From CAZLYF01 sp964586835 (GTDB lineage Bacteria > Bacillota > Clostridia > Christensenellales > Aristaeellaceae): 64,000 bases of DNA. The stretch is from contig CAZPIC010000001.1 in the NCBI GenBank assembly GCA_964586835.1, positions 62,001-126,000 on the forward strand. The letters are read 5' to 3'. Shown here in pieces: positions 61,454-64,000 of this stretch. The first letter of the stretch is position 1, and every line of letters starts with the position of its first letter. The translations under genes were made by a program, and so were the position numbers. The notes under the pieces are model-generated. The model was not told where the DNA came from. It was given only the letters and a program-made list of their open reading frames with translations, and did no database searches.

Positions 61454-63277
61454 ATGGGAAAGATCATTGGCATTGACCTTGGGACGACCAACAGCTGCGT
61501 GGGGGTGATGGAGGGTGGCGAACCGATTGTAATCACCAACTCCGAGGGGAGCCGCACAACGCCTTCCGTAGTGGGCTTTACCAAGGATGGAGAGCGGCTC
61601 GTCGGACAGATCGCTAAAAGGCAGGCGATCACCAACCCCGACAGAACGATTTCTTCCATCAAGCGGAAGATGGGGAGCAATTTTAAAGTCAACATTGATG
61701 GAAAGGACTACACGCCGCAGGATATCAGCGCGCTAATCCTCCAGAAGATGAAGAAGGATGCGGAGGCTTACCTGGGAGAAACAGTCACCCAGGCTGTTAT
61801 CACGGTCCCCGCGTACTTCTCGGACAGCCAGCGGCAGGCGACGAAGGATGCCGGGCGAATCGCAGGTCTGGAAGTGCTGCGGATCATCAATGAACCAACG
61901 GCAGCTTCCCTTGCGTATGGGCTGGACAAGGAGCATTCGCACAAGATCCTGGTCTATGACCTGGGGGGAGGTACCTTTGACGTGTCCCTGTTGGAGATCG
62001 GGGACGGCGTCTTTGAGGTCCTGGCCACCAATGGGGACACTCAGCTGGGGGGCGACGATTTTGACAGCCGGATCATCGACTATGTCTCCGAGATCTTCCG
62101 CAAGGAGAACGGCATTGACCTGAGAAAGGATAAAATGGCCTTGCAGAGGCTGAAGGAAGCAGCGGAGAAGGCCAAGATTGAGCTTTCCGGCGTCATGTCC
62201 GCCAACATCAACCTCCCGTTTATCACGGCGGACGCTTCCGGCCCCAAACACTTGGACGTCAGCCTGACGAGGGCAAAATTCAACGAGCTCACCGCAGATC
62301 TGGTGGAGCGGACCATTGGGCCCATGCAGACCGCGCTCAAGGACGCTGGGCTTAGCGTTCAGCAGATTGAGAAGGTCATTCTGGTCGGAGGGTCCACCCG
62401 CATTCCTGCCGTGCAGGAGGCGGTGAAGAACATCACGGGCAAGGACCCTTTCAAGGGAATCAACCCTGATGAGTGCGTCGCCATCGGCGCTGCGATCCAG
62501 GCGGGGGTGCTGGGCGGCGATGTGAAAGACGTGTTGCTTCTGGACGTCACGCCCCTGTCCCTGGGCATTGAGACGGAGGGACATATCTTTACGCGCCTGA
62601 TTGACCGCAATACGACAATTCCAACAGAAAAGGCGCAGGTGTTCTCGACGGCTGCCGACGGGCAGACCACGGTGGAGATCCATGTTCTGCAGGGCGAGAG
62701 GCCCATGGCATATGATAACAAAACCCTTGGACGTTTTCAGCTTACGGGCATTCCCGCTGCTCCAAGAGGCGTGCCCCAGATAGAAGTGAAATTCTCCATC
62801 GATAAAAACGGCATCGTCAGCGTGACAGCCAGAGACATGGGGACGGGCAATACCCAGAACGTTACCATCACGGCCTCCACCAACCTGACGGAAGATGAAA
62901 TCGAAGCCCGTGTCAAGGAAGCGGAGCGCTTTGCCGAGGAAGACAAAAAGCGCAAGGAAGAGGTAGAAACCTTAAACCGAGCGGACAGTTTGATCTACGA
63001 TATTGAAAAGCAGCTCAGGGAGAATGGCCCCAAACTCGAAGAAGCGGATCGAACCGCTGTGCAGGACGAAATCGACCGGTTCAAGAAGGTCAGGGAAGGC
63101 GGAAAGCCTGAAGAGATCAAGCCTGCCATCGACCAGATGACGGAAAAGGTCTATGCAATCTTCGGGAAACTTTACCAGCAGCAAGACGATCAGCAGCCAC
63201 CGGAGGGTGGGACTGCGGACTTTGAACCCCACGAGAATCCCGACGGCACGGTGAACGCCGAAGGCGACGTGCAATAA
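61454..63277 (+). CDS. dnaK: Chaperone DnaK (Hsp70)
   Basis: A 607-residue Hsp70. IGIDLGTTNSCVGVMEGG, VYDLGGGTFDVSLLEI and VILVGGSTRIPAVQEAV are the three family signatures; NATDGQ-like and substrate-binding-domain motifs follow (DVTPLSLGIETEG, ENTTIPT-like DRNTTIPTEKAQVFST). The region AMP-like loop is short, as in Gram-positive DnaK proteins. ATG 61454 follows GGAGGAAG. Confidence 0.98.
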   Translation: MGKIIGIDLGTTNSCVGVMEGGEPIVITNSEGSRTTPSVVGFTKDGERLVGQIAKRQAITNPDRTISSIKRKMGSNFKVNIDGKDYTPQDISALILQKMKKDAEAYLGETVTQAVITVPAYFSDSQRQATKDAGRIAGLEVLRIINEPTAASLAYGLDKEHSHKILVYDLGGGTFDVSLLEIGDGVFEVLATNGDTQLGGDDFDSRIIDYVSEIFRKENGIDLRKDKMALQRLKEAAEKAKIELSGVMSANINLPFITADASGPKHLDVSLTRAKFNELTADLVERTIGPMQTALKDAGLSVQQIEKVILVGGSTRIPAVQEAVKNITGKDPFKGINPDECVAIGAAIQAGVLGGDVKDVLLLDVTPLSLGIETEGHIFTRLIDRNTTIPTEKAQVFSTAADGQTTVEIHVLQGERPMAYDNKTLGRFQLTGIPAAPRGVPQIEVKFSIDKNGIVSVTARDMGTGNTQNVTITASTNLTEDEIEARVKEAERFAEEDKKRKEEVETLNRADSLIYDIEKQLRENGPKLEEADRTAVQDEIDRFKKVREGGKPEEIKPAIDQMTEKVYAIFGKLYQQQDDQQPPEGGTADFEPHENPDGTVNAEGDVQ

Positions 63278-63311
63278 GGGGCGCGCGTCCCAAGGATGAA
63301 CCTGTCCGGAA

Positions 63312-63336
63312 GGTCAGGCGCGACGCGCGCCTGACC
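63312..63336 (+). other. Stable hairpin between dnaK and dnaJ
   Basis: A perfect 11-bp stem (GGTCAGGCGCG / CGCGCCTGACC) with a 3-nt loop. No T-tract follows, so it is more likely an mRNA stability or processing element than a strong terminator. Confidence 0.6.
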
Positions 63337-63356
63337 CTTCGGCATAAGAGGAAGGT

Positions 63357-64000
63357 ATGGCAGAGAAACGCGATTACTATGAAGTCCTGGGCGTTGATCG
63401 CAAGGCCAGCCCGGAAGAGATCAAAAAGGCCTACAGAAAGCTGGCTAAGGAATCTCATCCGGACTTGCACCCCCATGACAAGCAAGCCGAAGCACGGTTT
63501 AAGGAGCTCAATGAGGCCAACGAGGTCCTTTCTGATCCGGAGAAACGGTCCCGCTATGACCAGTTTGGGATGGACGGTCCCGCTGGCCCAGGCGGCATGG
63601 GCGGCTTCGGTGGCTTCGACGCTTCCGGCATGGGCGGCTTTGAGAGCATCTTCGACCAGCTCTTTGGAGGCATGGGGGGCGCGCAACGCAGAAGTGGCCC
63701 GCGTCAGGGCCATGACCTGCGCTATGATCTGCGCATCACCTTTGAAGAGGCGGCCTTTGGCTGTAAAAAATCCTTTGATTTTACGCGTAATGAGCTATGC
63801 GAAACCTGCCACGGCACGGGTGCCAAAGCCGGCACCCAGCCCCAGACCTGCCCGACCTGCAGAGGATCGGGGCAGGTGCGCGTGGGCGGCGGCTTCATGG
63901 TTGCTGTACGCACCTGTACAACCTGCGGCGGAAGCGGAAAGGTTATCAAGGATCCCTGTCAGAAATGCGCTGGCAGCGGGCATGTGCGGCGGAAGCGTAC
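63357..64000 (+). CDS. dnaJ: Chaperone DnaJ (partial, cut by window end)
   Basis: The first 214 residues of a DnaJ. The J domain (MAEKRDYYEVLGVDRKASPE...) has the HPD motif in KESHPDLHP. A Gly/Phe-rich linker (GMGGFGGFDASGMGGFE) and the zinc region with CETCHGTG, CPTCRGSG, CTTCGGSG and CQKCAGSG follow. ATG 63357 has GAGGAAGG upstream. The substrate-binding C terminus lies beyond the window. It stimulates the DnaK ATPase. Confidence 0.95.
   Translation, partial: MAEKRDYYEVLGVDRKASPEEIKKAYRKLAKESHPDLHPHDKQAEARFKELNEANEVLSDPEKRSRYDQFGMDGPAGPGGMGGFGGFDASGMGGFESIFDQLFGGMGGAQRRSGPRQGHDLRYDLRITFEEAAFGCKKSFDFTRNELCETCHGTGAKAGTQPQTCPTCRGSGQVRVGGGFMVAVRTCTTCGGSGKVIKDPCQKCAGSGHVRRKR

Overview
The window looks like chromosome of a fairly GC-rich member of the Clostridia (Bacillota). 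The evidence is a CIRCE-controlled hrcA-grpE-dnaK-dnaJ operon, HPr kinase/phosphorylase, a T-box leader on ileS, an NfeD/FloA pair, GTP-dependent PEP carboxykinase, a CD1871A-family CXXC peptide, GGAGG ribosome-binding sites and many TTG/GTG starts. Placement below class (a Christensenellales-like lineage is possible) is inference only. No phage, CRISPR array, rRNA or intact insertion sequence was seen. Most of the window is housekeeping and metabolic genes in short operons.

Layout. 0-5 kb: a minus-strand trio (DUF1934, unknown, metallo-hydrolase), a divergent hydroxyacid dehydrogenase, purB and a Thr-Pro tRNA pair. 5-10 kb (minus): murC-lepA-zinc-ribbon membrane protein. 10-13 kb: GPH sugar symporter and xylose isomerase. 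13-22.7 kb: a long plus-strand run from pyrimidine-nucleoside phosphorylase through a TlpA / CD1871A / polyferredoxin redox module, a secreted protein, a 936-residue zinc-ribbon repeat protein, an acyltransferase and an M29 aminopeptidase. 23-28 kb: hemW, a five-SH3 secreted protein, a secreted PIG-L deacetylase and an AEC transporter, ending in a 24-bp perfect inverted-repeat terminator shared with pckG. 28-36 kb (minus): pckG, nfeD-floA-unknown, a zinc-ribbon protein, and T-box-ileS. 36-39 kb: hprK-ROK kinase-asnS. 39-48 kb: MFS exporter divergent from degV and a pyridoxal kinase, a SWIM-SNF2 helicase, and a DUF6273/NAGPA exported protein whose 3' end runs into a two-level hairpin repeat array (47.77-48.24 kb). 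48-51 kb: an AbrB-like small gene, unassigned DNA, an EamA transporter with a separately promoted and terminated leader. 51-64 kb: parA-parB, an orphan winged-helix protein, a phosphoesterase overlapping a BMP-like protein, hom, gdhA, ferritin, and the chaperone operon cut by the window end inside dnaJ.

How the genes fit together. Carbon control and entry are represented by hprK, a ROK glucokinase, the xylose symporter/isomerase pair, nucleoside phosphorylase and pckG. Nitrogen and amino-acid metabolism is represented by gdhA, hom, asnS and ileS. The envelope side has murC, nfeD-floA and several exported proteins of unknown function. The parts most worth a second look are the hairpin repeat array, the RNA upstream of the EamA gene, the redox module with its uncharacterised neighbours, and the cytoplasmic BMP-like protein.
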